DNA of 64,000 bases from Candidatus Colicola equi. Lineage in GTDB: Bacteria; Bacteroidota; Bacteroidia; Bacteroidales; Paludibacteraceae. The stretch covers positions 1 to 64,000 of the forward strand of contig JAGHRV010000025.1 of assembly GCA_018066175.1 (NCBI GenBank). The letters run 5' to 3'. This document shows positions 9,505-19,697 of the stretch, in pieces. The notes below the pieces were generated by a model. It was not told the origin of the DNA. It saw nothing but the letters and a program-made list of their open reading frames with translations, and searched no databases. Within the stretch, counting starts at the first letter, position 1. Every line of letters begins with the position of its first letter. The position numbers and the translations under genes were made by a program.

Positions 9505-11243
9505 AACACACAAGATTGATTGCATTTATTGGTTTTTGTGGCAGTATAGGCTGTGCGTTTGCGCAGGGTGATACGCTATCACGTTCTGTTACTGTGGAGC
9601 GTGAATTCCAACCAATTATTCAGCCGGTAGGAAAAGTGAATGCCTCTCCGTCTCGATTGGATATCCAAGAACCGCAAGTGGAGGTTAAGTACTCGGATGT
9701 TATTGAGCAAGATAGTTCAGCATACAATGCCCAACCTATGCGATTTGTTAATACTCCTTTGCCTAAGCAAGATAAGTGGGATGGACATTTGGATGTAGCG
9801 GCCGGGCATTCCAATACGTATTTGGATTTTGGTTATTCGGTGCCGGTATCCGGCAAGGGGTCTAAGGGTGTAAAATTAGATTTATATGCGCATCATGATG
9901 CTGCTTGGGGACTGAAGACATGGGAAGAGACTAAGGTTGGTATGAACTTTGTTAAGCAGTTCTCTTCGTTAGAGACTTATTTGAATGTTAGTGGTAAGAA
10001 CACCTTTTTCACTCGCTATGGCCGTTATTGGAGTTTGGATAAAAACGGCTTGTCTATCCGTCATTTCAGTGATTTAGAAAAGGATGACAAACAGTCTATC
10101 TGGACGGTTAATGTGAATGCCGGAGTTCGTTCGCGTAAGAATGCAGATATCTTGTATGATGTAGAATTAGGCTATCAAGCTTTTGTATTGCCTAATTTGG
10201 TATCTGAGCATCAGGCACGTACTAGAGCCAATGTGGAATGGAATGGAGATGAACATCGTGTAGGAGGTAATATTTACGTGCAGAATGCATTCTATTCTGT
10301 AGAAGAGGAATTATGGAAGGAAACGAGTGCTAAACGCAATGTTCTTTCTCGTCATGCCCTCCGTATTAATCCCTATTATCGCTATGTTGGTGACCGTTTT
10401 AAGGCTAGAGTAGGTGTTAATCTTGATGTTAACTTTGGCAAGGGGCAATTGATGTCATCCAACAAAGAAATCAGTTTTGCTCCGTCACCGGATGTTTATT
10501 TGGAGTACCACATTGTGCCGCAGTGGCTTGCTGTATATGGTGGAGCAACAGGTAAGTTTAGTACTGGTACATTGGATGGTTATATGGCTACTTGCCCGTA
10601 TCGTAACATAGCGCGAGGTGTAGCATCTGACCACGTGAGTTCATATACTCCGGTGGATGCTTTTGTAGGATTTAAGATCCGTCCGACGGACAATTTATTG
10701 TTAGATATCTATGCCGGGTATGCCTTTATGAAGAATCAAATCATTTTCTATGTGGACTCAACATCGCTGAAACCCGGTGGATTTGTGCATTATGAGTATT
10801 GCGATTATCAACGTTGGAAAGTGGGAATGGAATTGACGTATCATTATCAGGACATTATTCATATCACGGCTAGTGGAAATTATTATCATTGGATACCTGA
10901 GAATATGGAGTTAGAGAACCATGAAAAAGGCTTTGATCCAAATGCGGTATATGACCATCCGTCTTGGGATGCTCATTTACGTATAGATGCACATATTAAT
11001 TCGCAATGGTCATTGTATAGCGATAATAATTTCTGCGGTTCTGTTAAATCAATGACTCAGTTCTACGGAGAAGTGAAGAGTAAGACGCTGATTGACCTGA
11101 ACATAGGTGTTCGTTATGATTGGAAGAAGAACATTGGTTTTTACTTGCAACTCAATAACTATATCAACCGTTATAATGATATTCTATTCAGCTATCAAAC
11201 GCCAGGTATACATGGTGTGTTTGGTGTTAGTTGGAAGTTCTAA
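9501..11243 (+). CDS. Outer-membrane beta-barrel protein of the TPR-partner type
   Basis: The 580-residue protein has a signal peptide (about residues 1-21, ending AFAQ), then a short conserved N-terminal segment (SVTVEREFQPIIQPVGKVN) that I associate with Bacteroidota barrel proteins encoded beside TPR proteins. A long region of alternating, aromatic-rich strands follows, ending in SWKF, a C-terminal Phe typical of outer-membrane barrels. No TonB-dependent receptor plug is obvious. The ATGA overlap with the TPR gene argues for a two-component envelope module. Substrate and role are unknown. Confidence 0.8.
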   Translation: MKHTRLIAFIGFCGSIGCAFAQGDTLSRSVTVEREFQPIIQPVGKVNASPSRLDIQEPQVEVKYSDVIEQDSSAYNAQPMRFVNTPLPKQDKWDGHLDVAAGHSNTYLDFGYSVPVSGKGSKGVKLDLYAHHDAAWGLKTWEETKVGMNFVKQFSSLETYLNVSGKNTFFTRYGRYWSLDKNGLSIRHFSDLEKDDKQSIWTVNVNAGVRSRKNADILYDVELGYQAFVLPNLVSEHQARTRANVEWNGDEHRVGGNIYVQNAFYSVEEELWKETSAKRNVLSRHALRINPYYRYVGDRFKARVGVNLDVNFGKGQLMSSNKEISFAPSPDVYLEYHIVPQWLAVYGGATGKFSTGTLDGYMATCPYRNIARGVASDHVSSYTPVDAFVGFKIRPTDNLLLDIYAGYAFMKNQIIFYVDSTSLKPGGFVHYEYCDYQRWKVGMELTYHYQDIIHITASGNYYHWIPENMELENHEKGFDPNAVYDHPSWDAHLRIDAHINSQWSLYSDNNFCGSVKSMTQFYGEVKSKTLIDLNIGVRYDWKKNIGFYLQLNNYINRYNDILFSYQTPGIHGVFGVSWKF

Positions 11244-11245
11244 TT

Positions 11246-12664
11246 ATGATAGTGACTGACAAAAAAATAGATCAACCTGTTCTGCATTTGATTGGTGATA
11301 TTGCCGATGAATTGGGTTTGGAATGCTATGTGATTGGTGGTTGGGTGCGTGATTTGTTTTTGCATCGCGAATCCAATGATATTGATATAGTGACAGTTGG
11401 TAGAGGAATTGAATTGGCAGAGGCCGTCGCAAAACGTTTAGGTAGGCATGCTCATTTGAGTGTTTTTCGAACGTATGGAACAGCGCAGGTTAAATGGCAT
11501 GATATGGAGTTGGAGTTTGTTGGAGCTCGTCGTGAGAGTTATCAGCATGATTCACGTAATCCTATCGTAGAAGACGGTACATTGGAGGAGGATCAAAATC
11601 GGCGTGATTTTACGATTAATGCGATGGCTATTTGTCTCAATAAGTTGCATTATGGCGAATTATTGGACCCGTTTGAAGGGATGTACGATCTGCAGGATTG
11701 TATCATTCGTACTCCTTTGGATCCCGATATCACGTTCTCGGACGATCCGTTGCGTATGATGCGTGCTATACGCTTTGCTACTCAATTAGGATTTTATTTG
11801 GAGGACGAAACGTTTGATGCCATTGCTCGTAATAAGGACCGAATAGGTATTATTACAAAGGAGCGCATTGTGGATGAATTGAATAAGATTATGCTTTCGC
11901 GTCGTCCTTCGGAGGGTTGGTTGCTATTGGATAAGACAGGTCTATTACCACTTATTTTTCCTGAATTGGCTGCGCTAAAGGGAGTGGATGTAAAGGAAGG
12001 TAGAGGGCATAAGGATGTGTTTCTGCATACACTGCAAGTAGTTGATAATGTTGCAGTTAGCTCGGATAATCTATGGCTTAGATGGGCTGCTTTGTTGCAT
12101 GATATTGGCAAACCTAAGTCTAAATCTTGGGATGCACAGGCTGGATGGACTTTCCGTAATCATAATTACATTGGTGCCAAGATGATTCCGCATATCTTTA
12201 AAAAGATGAAGATGCCGCAGAATGAAAAGATGGATTATGTGATTAAGATGGTTGATTTGCATATGCGGCCAATCAATCTTATTGAGGAAACGGTGACTGA
12301 TTCTGCAGTTCGTCGATTGCTATTTGAAGCAGGCGATGATATTGATGATTTGATGTTATTATGCGATGCGGATATCACATCTCGGAACATAGAGAAGGTG
12401 GAGAAGTTCCATAAGAACTATGAGTTAGTTCGTCAGAAAATGGTGGAATTAGAGGAGCGTGATCGCATTCGTAACTTTCAGCCTCCGGTTCGGGGGGACG
12501 AGATTATGCAATTGCTACATTTAGAACCATGTTCAGAGGTTGGTCAACTGAAGCAACGCATTAAGGATGCCATTTTAGATGGCATTATTCCGAACGAATA
12601 TGAAGCAGCTAAGGCGTATATGTTAGAACAAGCGAAAGAGATGAATTTACTGCCACAATCATAA
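11246..12664 (+). CDS. cca: CCA tRNA nucleotidyltransferase
   Basis: Adds or repairs the 3' CCA of tRNAs. The 472-residue product has the class II polymerase-beta-like head (YVIGGWVRDLFLHRESNDIDIV, with the catalytic DID), the motif RRDFTINAMA, the nucleotide-binding segment DPLRMMRAIRFATQLGF, and an HD-type domain (WAALLHDIGKPKSK). The start at 11246 is chosen because it follows the previous stop by 2 nt. A poly(A) polymerase could look similar, but the HD domain and the tRNA gene in this window that lacks an encoded CCA (40053-40126) favour CCA addition. A perfect 8-bp tandem repeat (ATAATTGA twice) spans the stop. Confidence 0.9.
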   Translation: MIVTDKKIDQPVLHLIGDIADELGLECYVIGGWVRDLFLHRESNDIDIVTVGRGIELAEAVAKRLGRHAHLSVFRTYGTAQVKWHDMELEFVGARRESYQHDSRNPIVEDGTLEEDQNRRDFTINAMAICLNKLHYGELLDPFEGMYDLQDCIIRTPLDPDITFSDDPLRMMRAIRFATQLGFYLEDETFDAIARNKDRIGIITKERIVDELNKIMLSRRPSEGWLLLDKTGLLPLIFPELAALKGVDVKEGRGHKDVFLHTLQVVDNVAVSSDNLWLRWAALLHDIGKPKSKSWDAQAGWTFRNHNYIGAKMIPHIFKKMKMPQNEKMDYVIKMVDLHMRPINLIEETVTDSAVRRLLFEAGDDIDDLMLLCDADITSRNIEKVEKFHKNYELVRQKMVELEERDRIRNFQPPVRGDEIMQLLHLEPCSEVGQLKQRIKDAILDGIIPNEYEAAKAYMLEQAKEMNLLPQS

Positions 12665-12688
12665 TTGAATAATTGATTAAATATAGAT

Positions 12689-14149
12689 ATGTTACAGATT
12701 TACAACACATTAACTCATCAGAAAGAGTTTTTTCGTCCGTTACATGAAGGACATGTAGGTATGTATGTTTGCGGACCTACCGTTTATGGTGATGCGCACT
12801 TGGGACATGCTCGTCCTGCCATCACGTTTGATTTACTTTATAGATACCTATTGCACTTAGGTTATAAAGTGCGTTATGTTCGTAATATAACCGATGTGGG
12901 ACATTTGGAGCATGATGCGGATGAAGGCGAAGATAAGATAGCAAAAAAAGCGCGTTTAGAGCAACTTGAACCAATGGAAGTAGTGCAATACTACACCAAC
13001 CGTTATCATCGCGATATGGAGGCTTTAAATGTCCTGCCACCCACGATTGAACCTCATGCGAGTGGTCATATCATTGAGCAAATAGAATTTGTAAAGAAAA
13101 TTTTAGATAAAGGCTATGCGTATATTAGCAATGGTTCCGTTTATATGGATGTAGAGAAGTATGCGCAGGATTATCCCTATGGAAAACTTTCCGGCCGTAA
13201 TTTAGAAGAGATTAAGACCGAAACACGCGAGTTAGATGGCCAAAACGAGAAACGTCATAGTTATGATTTTGCTTTATGGAAGAAAGCATCTCCTGAGCAT
13301 ATTATGCATTGGCCTAGTCCATGGAGCGAAGGTTTTCCAGGATGGCACATGGAGTGCTCTACTATGGGAACAAAGTATTTGGGAGAAGAGTTTGATATTC
13401 ACGGTGGAGGACTAGATTTGATGTTCCCTCATCATGAAGCTGAAATTGCACAGTCTTGTGCGGCATTAGGTCATGATAGTGTGCGCTATTGGATGCATAA
13501 TAATATGATTACCATAGCCGGTAAGAAAATGGGTAAGTCCTACCATAATTTCATTACCTTGGAGCAATTTTTCAAGGGTGAACATGAATTGCTTTCTAAG
13601 CCATTTTCTCCGATGACTATTCGCTTTTTCATCCTTATGGCGCATTATCGTTCTACGGTTGATTTCTCATCGGATGCTCTCGAAGCGGCAGAAAAGGGAT
13701 TAGCACGATTAACTGAGGCTTATAATCGTTTGATGAAACTGAAGGCAGGGGATCAAACCAGCATAGAATTGACTCCGTTACGTCAATTATGTGAAGATGC
13801 GATGGAAGATGATTTAAACTCACCGATTGTGATTTCACATTTGTTTGATAGCAGTCGCGCCATCAATACCATTTATGATGGAAAAGGTTCCATTTCATCG
13901 GAAGATTTAAGTGAATTACAGGCTACTTGGAAGACTTTTGTAGTGGATGTCCTTGGTCTAAAGATGGAGAGTGAAGCTGCTGATGGCAATCAAGATGCAT
14001 ATAAGGGTGCGATTGATTTATTGCTCAATATGCGGTTAGAAGCCAAGAAGAATAAGGATTGGGCTACCAGCGATAAGATTCGTAATGAATTAGTGGCTCT
14101 TGGTTTTACAATCAAGGACACAAAAGATAGTTTTGAGTGGTCACTATAG
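12689..14149 (+). CDS. cysS: Cysteinyl-tRNA synthetase
   Basis: Class I synthetase charging tRNA-Cys. The 486 residues include the zinc/HIGH region ([18 protein letters not shown]), the WHMECS and [11 protein letters not shown] zinc-ligand segments, and the second signature KMGKS at 280-284, where the usual serine of KMSKS is glycine. I recall the same glycine variant from other Bacteroidota enzymes, so this is probably not a defect. The gene lies 24 nt after cca and abuts yraN directly (stop at 14149, next start at 14150), giving a tRNA-maintenance cluster. Confidence 0.96.
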   Translation: MLQIYNTLTHQKEFFRPLHEGHVGMYVCGPTVYGDAHLGHARPAITFDLLYRYLLHLGYKVRYVRNITDVGHLEHDADEGEDKIAKKARLEQLEPMEVVQYYTNRYHRDMEALNVLPPTIEPHASGHIIEQIEFVKKILDKGYAYISNGSVYMDVEKYAQDYPYGKLSGRNLEEIKTETRELDGQNEKRHSYDFALWKKASPEHIMHWPSPWSEGFPGWHMECSTMGTKYLGEEFDIHGGGLDLMFPHHEAEIAQSCAALGHDSVRYWMHNNMITIAGKKMGKSYHNFITLEQFFKGEHELLSKPFSPMTIRFFILMAHYRSTVDFSSDALEAAEKGLARLTEAYNRLMKLKAGDQTSIELTPLRQLCEDAMEDDLNSPIVISHLFDSSRAINTIYDGKGSISSEDLSELQATWKTFVVDVLGLKMESEAADGNQDAYKGAIDLLLNMRLEAKKNKDWATSDKIRNELVALGFTIKDTKDSFEWSL

Positions 14150-14608
14150 ATGGCATTCTTTCATTTACATAGGCAAGAGGATAAAGGCGACTTGGGTGAA
14201 TCCATAGCCGCCAATCTGCTGCGACAGAAAGGATACACGATTGTGGAGCAGAATCTAAAGGTCAATTCGAAGGAAATAGATATAATTGCCACGAATGACC
14301 AGTATGTTGTTTTCTGTGAGGTAAAGACTCGTACTTCCACCTTTGGTGGACATCCGGAGCAGTTTGTAAATAAAGAAAAACAAAAGAATATGATTTTTGC
14401 GGCGAACGCTTATATCAAGCATGTTGGCGAGAAACGCAGTCCGCGATTTGATGTTATTGGAGTGTTGTTAGACAAGCAAACGGGTGATATTCAAGAACTT
14501 AACCATATTGAGGATGCTTTTTTTCCTTCGGTTCGAACAGTTCATGCTTCATCTTATTCTGGCAGGTATAAATGGCATTCTAAATCAGTTTGGAAAACAA
14601 AAAGATGA
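14150..14608 (+). CDS. yraN: YraN family (UPF0102) nuclease-like protein
   Basis: The 152-residue protein of the restriction-endonuclease-like fold carries the PD-(D/E)xK-like pattern: [14 protein letters not shown], then NSKEIDIIA, then [15 protein letters not shown]. The biological role of the family is not settled. It is often found among core genes, and the length is a little above the typical about 120 because of a C-terminal extension of about 25 residues rich in Ser, His and Lys. It overlaps mnmG by 4 nt (ATGA at 14605-14608). Confidence 0.85.
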   Translation: MAFFHLHRQEDKGDLGESIAANLLRQKGYTIVEQNLKVNSKEIDIIATNDQYVVFCEVKTRTSTFGGHPEQFVNKEKQKNMIFAANAYIKHVGEKRSPRFDVIGVLLDKQTGDIQELNHIEDAFFPSVRTVHASSYSGRYKWHSKSVWKTKR

Positions 14609-16479
14609 ATTTTTCATACGATGTTATAGTAGTTGGAGCCGGTCATGCCGGTTGTGAAGCCGCCCATGCTGCGGCCCGAATGGGTTCCAAGACGTTACTC
14701 ATTACGATGGATATGAATAAAATCGGTCAGATGAGTTGCAATCCAGCTGTGGGAGGTATAGCTAAGGGGCAGATAGTGCGTGAGATAGATGCCTTAGGAG
14801 GGCAGATGGGTATTGTAACTGATTTGTCAGCCATTCAATTCCGTATGCTCAACCGCAGCAAGGGACCTGCTATGTGGTCACCTCGTTCGCAAAGTGACCG
14901 TAAACGTTTCATTGAGGAATGGGTAAAAGTTCTGTCTTCAACGGATAATCTCTCCTTATGGCAAGATGTGGTGACTGAACTTATTATTGAGCATAATACA
15001 GTGTGTGGTGTGAAGACAATGTTGGGTATTGAGATGAGGGCGAAAGCTGTCATTTTGACGAATGGCACTTTCCTTAATGGTCTTTTGCACTTTGGTAAAG
15101 CACAAATTCGTGGTGGACGAACCAGTGAACCTGCTTCATATGGATTAACTGAGCAATTAGTAGGATTAGGGTTTAAGAGTGATCGAATGAAAACCGGTAC
15201 TCCTGCACGTATTGATAAACGTTCTATTGATTTTTCTCAACTCACCATTCAACCGGGTGATAGTGATGAGTATAAATTTTCATATTTACCTTCTATTCAT
15301 CGGAAATTGAAGCAGATGCCATGCTGGATTACTTATACCAATACGCATACTCATGATGTGCTTCGTCAGGGGTTACCAGATTCTCCGTTGTATAACGGTC
15401 AAATCAAGAGTATAGGTCCTCGCTATTGTCCAAGTATAGAAACCAAGATTATCACCTTTGCCGATAAAGAACAGCATCAAATCTTTTTAGAACCGGAAGG
15501 TGTGGACTCTAATGAGTACTATGTAAACGGTTTTTCTTCGTCCTTACCTTGGCAGGTGCAATTAGCAGGATTGAAGACTATTAAAGGTTTAGAGAATGTG
15601 GTTATGTATCGTCCAGGATATGCGATTGAATATGACTTTTTTGATCCTACTCAACTCTATCCCACTTTAGAGACAAAGTTGATTAAAAACCTATTCTTTG
15701 CCGGTCAGATCAATGGTACAACAGGGTATGAAGAGGCGGCTGGACAAGGATTGGTGGCGGGAGTAAACGCGCATCTTGTTTTAGCAGGTGCAGAGCCATT
15801 GGTTTTGCATCGAGACGAGAGTTATATAGGTGTATTGATTGACGACCTTGTGCATAAGGGCGTGGATGAGCCTTATCGTATGTTCACGTCCAGAGCAGAG
15901 TATCGTATATTATTGCGTCAGGATAATGCAGATGCTCGTCTTACTCAATTAGGGTATCAACTAGGTATTGTGGATAATGAACGATATCAGCTATACATGG
16001 ATAAGAAGAATGCCATTGAGCATTTGTGTGATTTCCTTGCCTCAACTCCAATTCGAGCAGACTATATCAATGGTTGGTTGGAGTCTGTGGGAGAGTGTCC
16101 GTTGCAGCATGGTTGTAAATTGATCGATTTAATTGTCCGTCCCAAGGTAACTATTGCCGGCCTAAGTGCACAAGTTCCTTCTTTGCGTGAATTGATTGAC
16201 GGTTTTGCGGAACGCGGAGGAGAGATTGTAGAGAGTGCCGAGATTGATATTAAATATAGGGGTTATATTGAGCGCGAACGACTTGCTGCGGAGAAACTGC
16301 GCAGATTGGATGCCATTCGACTACCACAAGATTTCAATTATCAAGATGTGCAATCTTTGTCTACTGAGGCTCGTCAAAAGCTGAGTCGTATTCGTCCGGA
16401 AAATATCGGTGCAGCAAGCCGTATCCCTGGTGTAAGCCCGAATGATATTAGTGTGTTATTAGTGCTTTTAGGTAGATAA
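14605..16479 (+). CDS. mnmG: tRNA uridine-5-carboxymethylaminomethyl modification enzyme MnmG (GidA)
   Basis: FAD-dependent enzyme that, with MnmE, installs the cmnm5 group at the wobble uridine of certain tRNAs. The 624 residues begin with the dinucleotide-binding motif [19 protein letters not shown] and continue with [42 protein letters not shown] and the C-terminal [11 protein letters not shown] region. ATG 14605 is chosen over the in-frame TTG 14590 because it forms an ATGA overlap with yraN and matches the family N terminus. mnmE is not in the window. In many bacteria mnmG lies near the replication origin, which fits the parS-like site just downstream. Confidence 0.96.
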   Translation: MNFSYDVIVVGAGHAGCEAAHAAARMGSKTLLITMDMNKIGQMSCNPAVGGIAKGQIVREIDALGGQMGIVTDLSAIQFRMLNRSKGPAMWSPRSQSDRKRFIEEWVKVLSSTDNLSLWQDVVTELIIEHNTVCGVKTMLGIEMRAKAVILTNGTFLNGLLHFGKAQIRGGRTSEPASYGLTEQLVGLGFKSDRMKTGTPARIDKRSIDFSQLTIQPGDSDEYKFSYLPSIHRKLKQMPCWITYTNTHTHDVLRQGLPDSPLYNGQIKSIGPRYCPSIETKIITFADKEQHQIFLEPEGVDSNEYYVNGFSSSLPWQVQLAGLKTIKGLENVVMYRPGYAIEYDFFDPTQLYPTLETKLIKNLFFAGQINGTTGYEEAAGQGLVAGVNAHLVLAGAEPLVLHRDESYIGVLIDDLVHKGVDEPYRMFTSRAEYRILLRQDNADARLTQLGYQLGIVDNERYQLYMDKKNAIEHLCDFLASTPIRADYINGWLESVGECPLQHGCKLIDLIVRPKVTIAGLSAQVPSLRELIDGFAERGGEIVESAEIDIKYRGYIERERLAAEKLRRLDAIRLPQDFNYQDVQSLSTEARQKLSRIRPENIGAASRIPGVSPNDISVLLVLLGR

Positions 16480-16484
16480 TATGA

Positions 16485-16519
16485 CTATTTTTGTTTATAA
16501 ATAAACAAATTATAAATAG
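16485..16519. repeat. AT-rich palindrome between mnmG and uvrC
   Basis: A 20-bp near-perfect palindrome (9-bp arms TTTGTTTAT and ATAAACAAA around AA, 16490-16509) is extended outward by CTATTT/AAATAG (16485-16490 and 16514-16519) with a bulge. It may act as a terminator of mnmG, or as an AT-rich partner of the adjacent parS-like site. No convincing -33 element accompanies the TATTTTTG inside it. Confidence 0.5.
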
Positions 16520-16533
16520 TTCCACGTGGAACA
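16518..16533. promoter_or_regulatory. parS-like ParB-binding site
   Basis: The sequence AGTTCCACGTGGAACA contains a perfect 14-bp palindrome (16519-16532). It differs from the ParB-site pattern TGTTNCACGTGNAACA only at the first base. No other CACGTG in the window has matching flanks. It lies directly after mnmG, a common location for parS near the origin. It overlaps the in-frame GTG codon at 16526, making that codon an unlikely uvrC start. ParA/ParB genes are not in the window, so binding is inferred. Confidence 0.65.
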
Positions 16534-16534
16534 A

Positions 16535-18361
16535 ATGATGATGATGTCTGCATCTGAACATATTAAAAATATCTTATCCTCCTTGCCACAGCAGCCGGGG
16601 GTGTATCAATATTTTGATAGTGATGGTGTGGTGATATATGTTGGAAAGGCGAAGGATCTTAAGCGTCGAGTAAGTAGTTATTTTCAAAAGGAACATGAGT
16701 GGGTTAAAACACGTCAGCTTGTTAAAAATATTGCAGATATTAAGTATGTGGTTGTAAATAGTGAGCAAGATGCCTTTCTGCTTGAAAATAATCTAATCAA
16801 ACAATATCAGCCTCGTTATAATATATTACTGAAGGATGGTAAGTCTTATCCAAGTATTTGTATTACAAAGGAGGCATATCCGCGTATCTTTAAAACGCGC
16901 AAGATTGTAAAGGGTGCCGGTGAGTATTTCGGTCCGTATAGTTATGGAAATACGGTGGATTTGGTAGTAGAATTGATTCATCAGTTGTATCCATTACGTA
17001 CTTGTACTATGCAATTAACGCAGAATGGGGTGGCACAGGGCAAATACAAGGTGTGTCTTAAATATCACTTAAAATCCTGCTCCGGTGTATGTGCCGGTTG
17101 TGTGAGAGATAGTGAGTATGCTTCCTATATTGACGGCGCCAAGAAGATTATTCGTGGTGATGCGCGTTTGCTTTGTCGTCAATTGGAGGAGCAGATGGAG
17201 TCGGCAGCTATTAAAATGGATTATGAGCGTGCGCAGGAGATAAAAGAGAAATTGGAATTGATTGATAAGTTTTGCTCAAAAACTATAATCAGCAATAATC
17301 ATGTGGGTCAGTTAGATGTGTTTGGATACGATGAACAGGGGCAAAATGTATATATATCGATGCTGCATGTTCAGAACGGAAGTATCGTTCAAGGTCAGAC
17401 GATTGAGTATAAACGATCATTGGAGGAGCCCAAAGAAGAGGTTTTGGCATTAGGAATGATGGAATTAAGGGCTCGTTTAGGCAGTGTAACAAAAGAAGTG
17501 ATTGTTCCGTTTATTCCCGATGGATACGATGAAAATTTGCATATCAATTTGGCTATTAGTGGGGATAAGAAGAAGTTACTTGATTTGGCGATGCAGAATG
17601 TAAGGCAATATAAGTTAGATCAGCTTAAGCAATCTGATAAATTAAATCCGGACCAGCGAATGATGCGTGTTTTGGGAGGTTTACAGAGTTTGTTAAAATT
17701 AGAGAAATTGCCTTTATTCATCGATAGTTTTGATAATTCTTCCTTGCAAGGTAATGCTGCTGTAGCGGCTTGTGTTGTGTTTAAGAAGGCGAAGCCCAGT
17801 AAAAGTGATTATAAACGTTTCCGTATCAAGTCTGTAGTTGGTCAGGATGATTATGCTTCTATGCGTGAGATTGTTCGTCGTAGATATCAAGATTTATTGG
17901 ATGCGAATGAACCTCTTCCGGATTTGATATTGGCTGATGGAGGAATAGGACAGGTGCATGCGATTCGTGAGGTTGTGGAACAACAGTTAGGTTTATCTAT
18001 TCCGGTAGCCGGACTGAAGAAAGATGATAAACATCGAACCAACACGCTTGTTTTTGGGGAACCTATTCAGGAGGTGAGTTTGAAAGTTACGGATGAAGTA
18101 TTCAGGTTGTTGGTACAGATTCAGGATGAAGTGCATCGTTTTGCGATTACGTTTCACAAAAAGACTCGTTCTAAGTCGCAAATTAAATCGCAACTCGATG
18201 ATATTCAAGGAGTTGGCGAATCTACAAAGCAAAAATTGTTGTCTAAGTTTCGTACTGTTGCACGAATTAGAACTGCCAGTTTGGATGAATTGGAGAAAGT
18301 TGTGCTAAAGCGGTATGCTTCAATCATTTACGAGTATTTTCAGAAAGATTTATCGCGTTGA
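16535..18361 (+). CDS. uvrC: Excinuclease ABC subunit C
   Basis: Makes both incisions in nucleotide excision repair with UvrA and UvrB. The 608-residue protein has the N-terminal GIY-YIG nuclease (PGVYQYFDSDGVVIYVGKAKDLKRR), a Cys-rich stretch (CLKYHLKSCSGVCAGC), the UVR helix pair (KMDYERAQEIKEKLE), the RNase H-like C-terminal nuclease (IDSFDNSS and LILADGG) and terminal HhH repeats (DIQGVGESTKQKLLSKF). Four consecutive ATG codons at 16535-16546 make the exact start ambiguous. I take the first because the upstream GTG lies in the parS-like palindrome. Confidence 0.95.
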   Translation: MMMMSASEHIKNILSSLPQQPGVYQYFDSDGVVIYVGKAKDLKRRVSSYFQKEHEWVKTRQLVKNIADIKYVVVNSEQDAFLLENNLIKQYQPRYNILLKDGKSYPSICITKEAYPRIFKTRKIVKGAGEYFGPYSYGNTVDLVVELIHQLYPLRTCTMQLTQNGVAQGKYKVCLKYHLKSCSGVCAGCVRDSEYASYIDGAKKIIRGDARLLCRQLEEQMESAAIKMDYERAQEIKEKLELIDKFCSKTIISNNHVGQLDVFGYDEQGQNVYISMLHVQNGSIVQGQTIEYKRSLEEPKEEVLALGMMELRARLGSVTKEVIVPFIPDGYDENLHINLAISGDKKKLLDLAMQNVRQYKLDQLKQSDKLNPDQRMMRVLGGLQSLLKLEKLPLFIDSFDNSSLQGNAAVAACVVFKKAKPSKSDYKRFRIKSVVGQDDYASMREIVRRRYQDLLDANEPLPDLILADGGIGQVHAIREVVEQQLGLSIPVAGLKKDDKHRTNTLVFGEPIQEVSLKVTDEVFRLLVQIQDEVHRFAITFHKKTRSKSQIKSQLDDIQGVGESTKQKLLSKFRTVARIRTASLDELEKVVLKRYASIIYEYFQKDLSR

Positions 18362-18377
18362 GAATTAAATATTTTTC

Positions 18378-18833
18378 ATGAACATGGAACATTATACATT
18401 AAAAATGGATGAAAAAAAGGCGCTTTTTTTGGTGGATGTTGCCGGTGAGCGTCTTGGTGTGATAGATTTGATACGTCGCTACCCTACTCGTCGGGTTTTT
18501 GCTTTTGATGCACCGATGGGAGCCGGTAAGACTACCTTCATCAAACAGTTGTGTGAAGAACTTGGAACGGACGATGTTGTTAACTCGCCTACTTTTGCCA
18601 TTGTGAATGTATATGATACGCCCAAGGATGGAGAGATTTATCATTTTGATTGTTATCGGTTGAAAGATATTCGTGAGGCTCAGGATTTTGGTGCAGAGGA
18701 TTATTTATATTCAGGTAATATATGTTTGATTGAGTGGCCGGACATTATAGAACCTCTTTTGCCGGAGGACACCTTATATATACATATCCGTGTGCGAGAA
18801 GATGGAGATAGGGAGCTCATGATAGATGAGTAA
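18378..18833 (+). CDS. tsaE: tRNA threonylcarbamoyladenosine biosynthesis ATPase TsaE
   Basis: Small P-loop ATPase that works with TsaB and TsaD in forming t6A37 on ANN-decoding tRNAs. The Walker A motif PMGAGKTT is at residues 46-53. The family segments VNSPTFAIVNVY, YHFDCYRL and LIEWPDIIEPLLP follow. At 151 residues the length is normal. ATG 18384 is an alternative start. Its partner gene tsaB is also in this window (48301-48984, minus strand) but not adjacent. Confidence 0.94.
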   Translation: MNMEHYTLKMDEKKALFLVDVAGERLGVIDLIRRYPTRRVFAFDAPMGAGKTTFIKQLCEELGTDDVVNSPTFAIVNVYDTPKDGEIYHFDCYRLKDIREAQDFGAEDYLYSGNICLIEWPDIIEPLLPEDTLYIHIRVREDGDRELMIDE

Positions 18834-18851
18834 GATACCGAATACATTTGA

Positions 18852-19694
18852 TTGACGACTTTGAGAAATAGATTATACATAGTGCTAATAGGTTTGATGC
18901 TGATGGGTGGTATGGCTCAGGCTGAGAATGTGGAACATGAGAGTATACTTATGTTGCGTTTTGGTGGCAGCTGGCGTCAGGATCAGTATTTGAGTCCCCT
19001 ACTCTACAAGGGTTTGATGGTGGGGATAGGTAATGAGTGGTGGCAACCTTTTCGAAAGGAGACTAAATTAGGTCAAGCAGGTAAGTTGGATAATTGGGAA
19101 CATGTAGGGCGACTGGATGTGCGTTTTGATTGGACATATAATCCGACTCGGTCGAATGTGTTGTATGCATTGCAGTTGCAAACAGGTTGGGGAGCAAATT
19201 ATGTATGGCGTTTTGCAGAACATGGTGTGCAGGTGTTTGTGGGTCCATATTTGGATGTGAGTGGAGGAATCAAGTATCATATTGCAAATGTAAATAAACC
19301 GATTTCGTTGGATTTAATGGTTAGTGCTCAAGCTCAGGCTGGGGTTAGTTATGCGTTCAAGGGGAAGAAAACTTCGTATCGGTTACGATATATGTTGCGA
19401 TTCAATTTGATAGGTGTGGATTATATGCCGGATTATTGGCAGTCGTATTATGAGATGTATAAGGAAGTGTTGGGGCAGGTGAGATGTGCAGGAATGTGGA
19501 ATCATCGTACGTTGCATCATGAGTTAACGTTAGATATGCAATTCCCCCACTCTACTTGGCGGGTAGGTATATGTCATGATTATGACGAATATGGTCAGAA
19601 GAATATGATGTTCTCTACTGAAGAAGTGTCATTAGTAGTGGGGACGAGTTTCAGATACAAGTTAAATCCTAAGAAGGACTTCACGTCATTCTAA
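18852..19694 (+). CDS. Outer-membrane barrel-like protein of unknown function (possibly DUF3316)
   Basis: The 280-residue protein uses TTG 18852, because an in-frame TGA immediately precedes it and no ATG lies before the signal peptide (LYIVLIGLMLMGGMAQA). The mature part is a run of amphipathic, aromatic-rich strands such as VLYALQLQTGWGANYVW and RLRYMLRFNLIGVDYM, consistent with a beta-barrel. The YLSPLLYKG segment reminds me of the Bacteroidota DUF3316 family, but I am not certain. It is 18 nt after tsaE and 3 nt before the S41 peptidase, so it is probably co-transcribed with both. Confidence 0.6.
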   Translation: MTTLRNRLYIVLIGLMLMGGMAQAENVEHESILMLRFGGSWRQDQYLSPLLYKGLMVGIGNEWWQPFRKETKLGQAGKLDNWEHVGRLDVRFDWTYNPTRSNVLYALQLQTGWGANYVWRFAEHGVQVFVGPYLDVSGGIKYHIANVNKPISLDLMVSAQAQAGVSYAFKGKKTSYRLRYMLRFNLIGVDYMPDYWQSYYEMYKEVLGQVRCAGMWNHRTLHHELTLDMQFPHSTWRVGICHDYDEYGQKNMMFSTEEVSLVVGTSFRYKLNPKKDFTSF

Positions 19695-19697
19695 TAT

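Noticed and set aside
10630..10645. Second CACGTG core that might be a parS site
   Set aside because: Its flanks do not form the GTTnCACGTGnAAC palindrome, and it lies inside a coding region. Other CACGTG occurrences fail in the same way.
13522..13540. KMGKS instead of KMSKS in cysteinyl-tRNA synthetase as a defect
   Set aside because: The rest of the enzyme is intact, and I recall this variant as usual in Bacteroidota.
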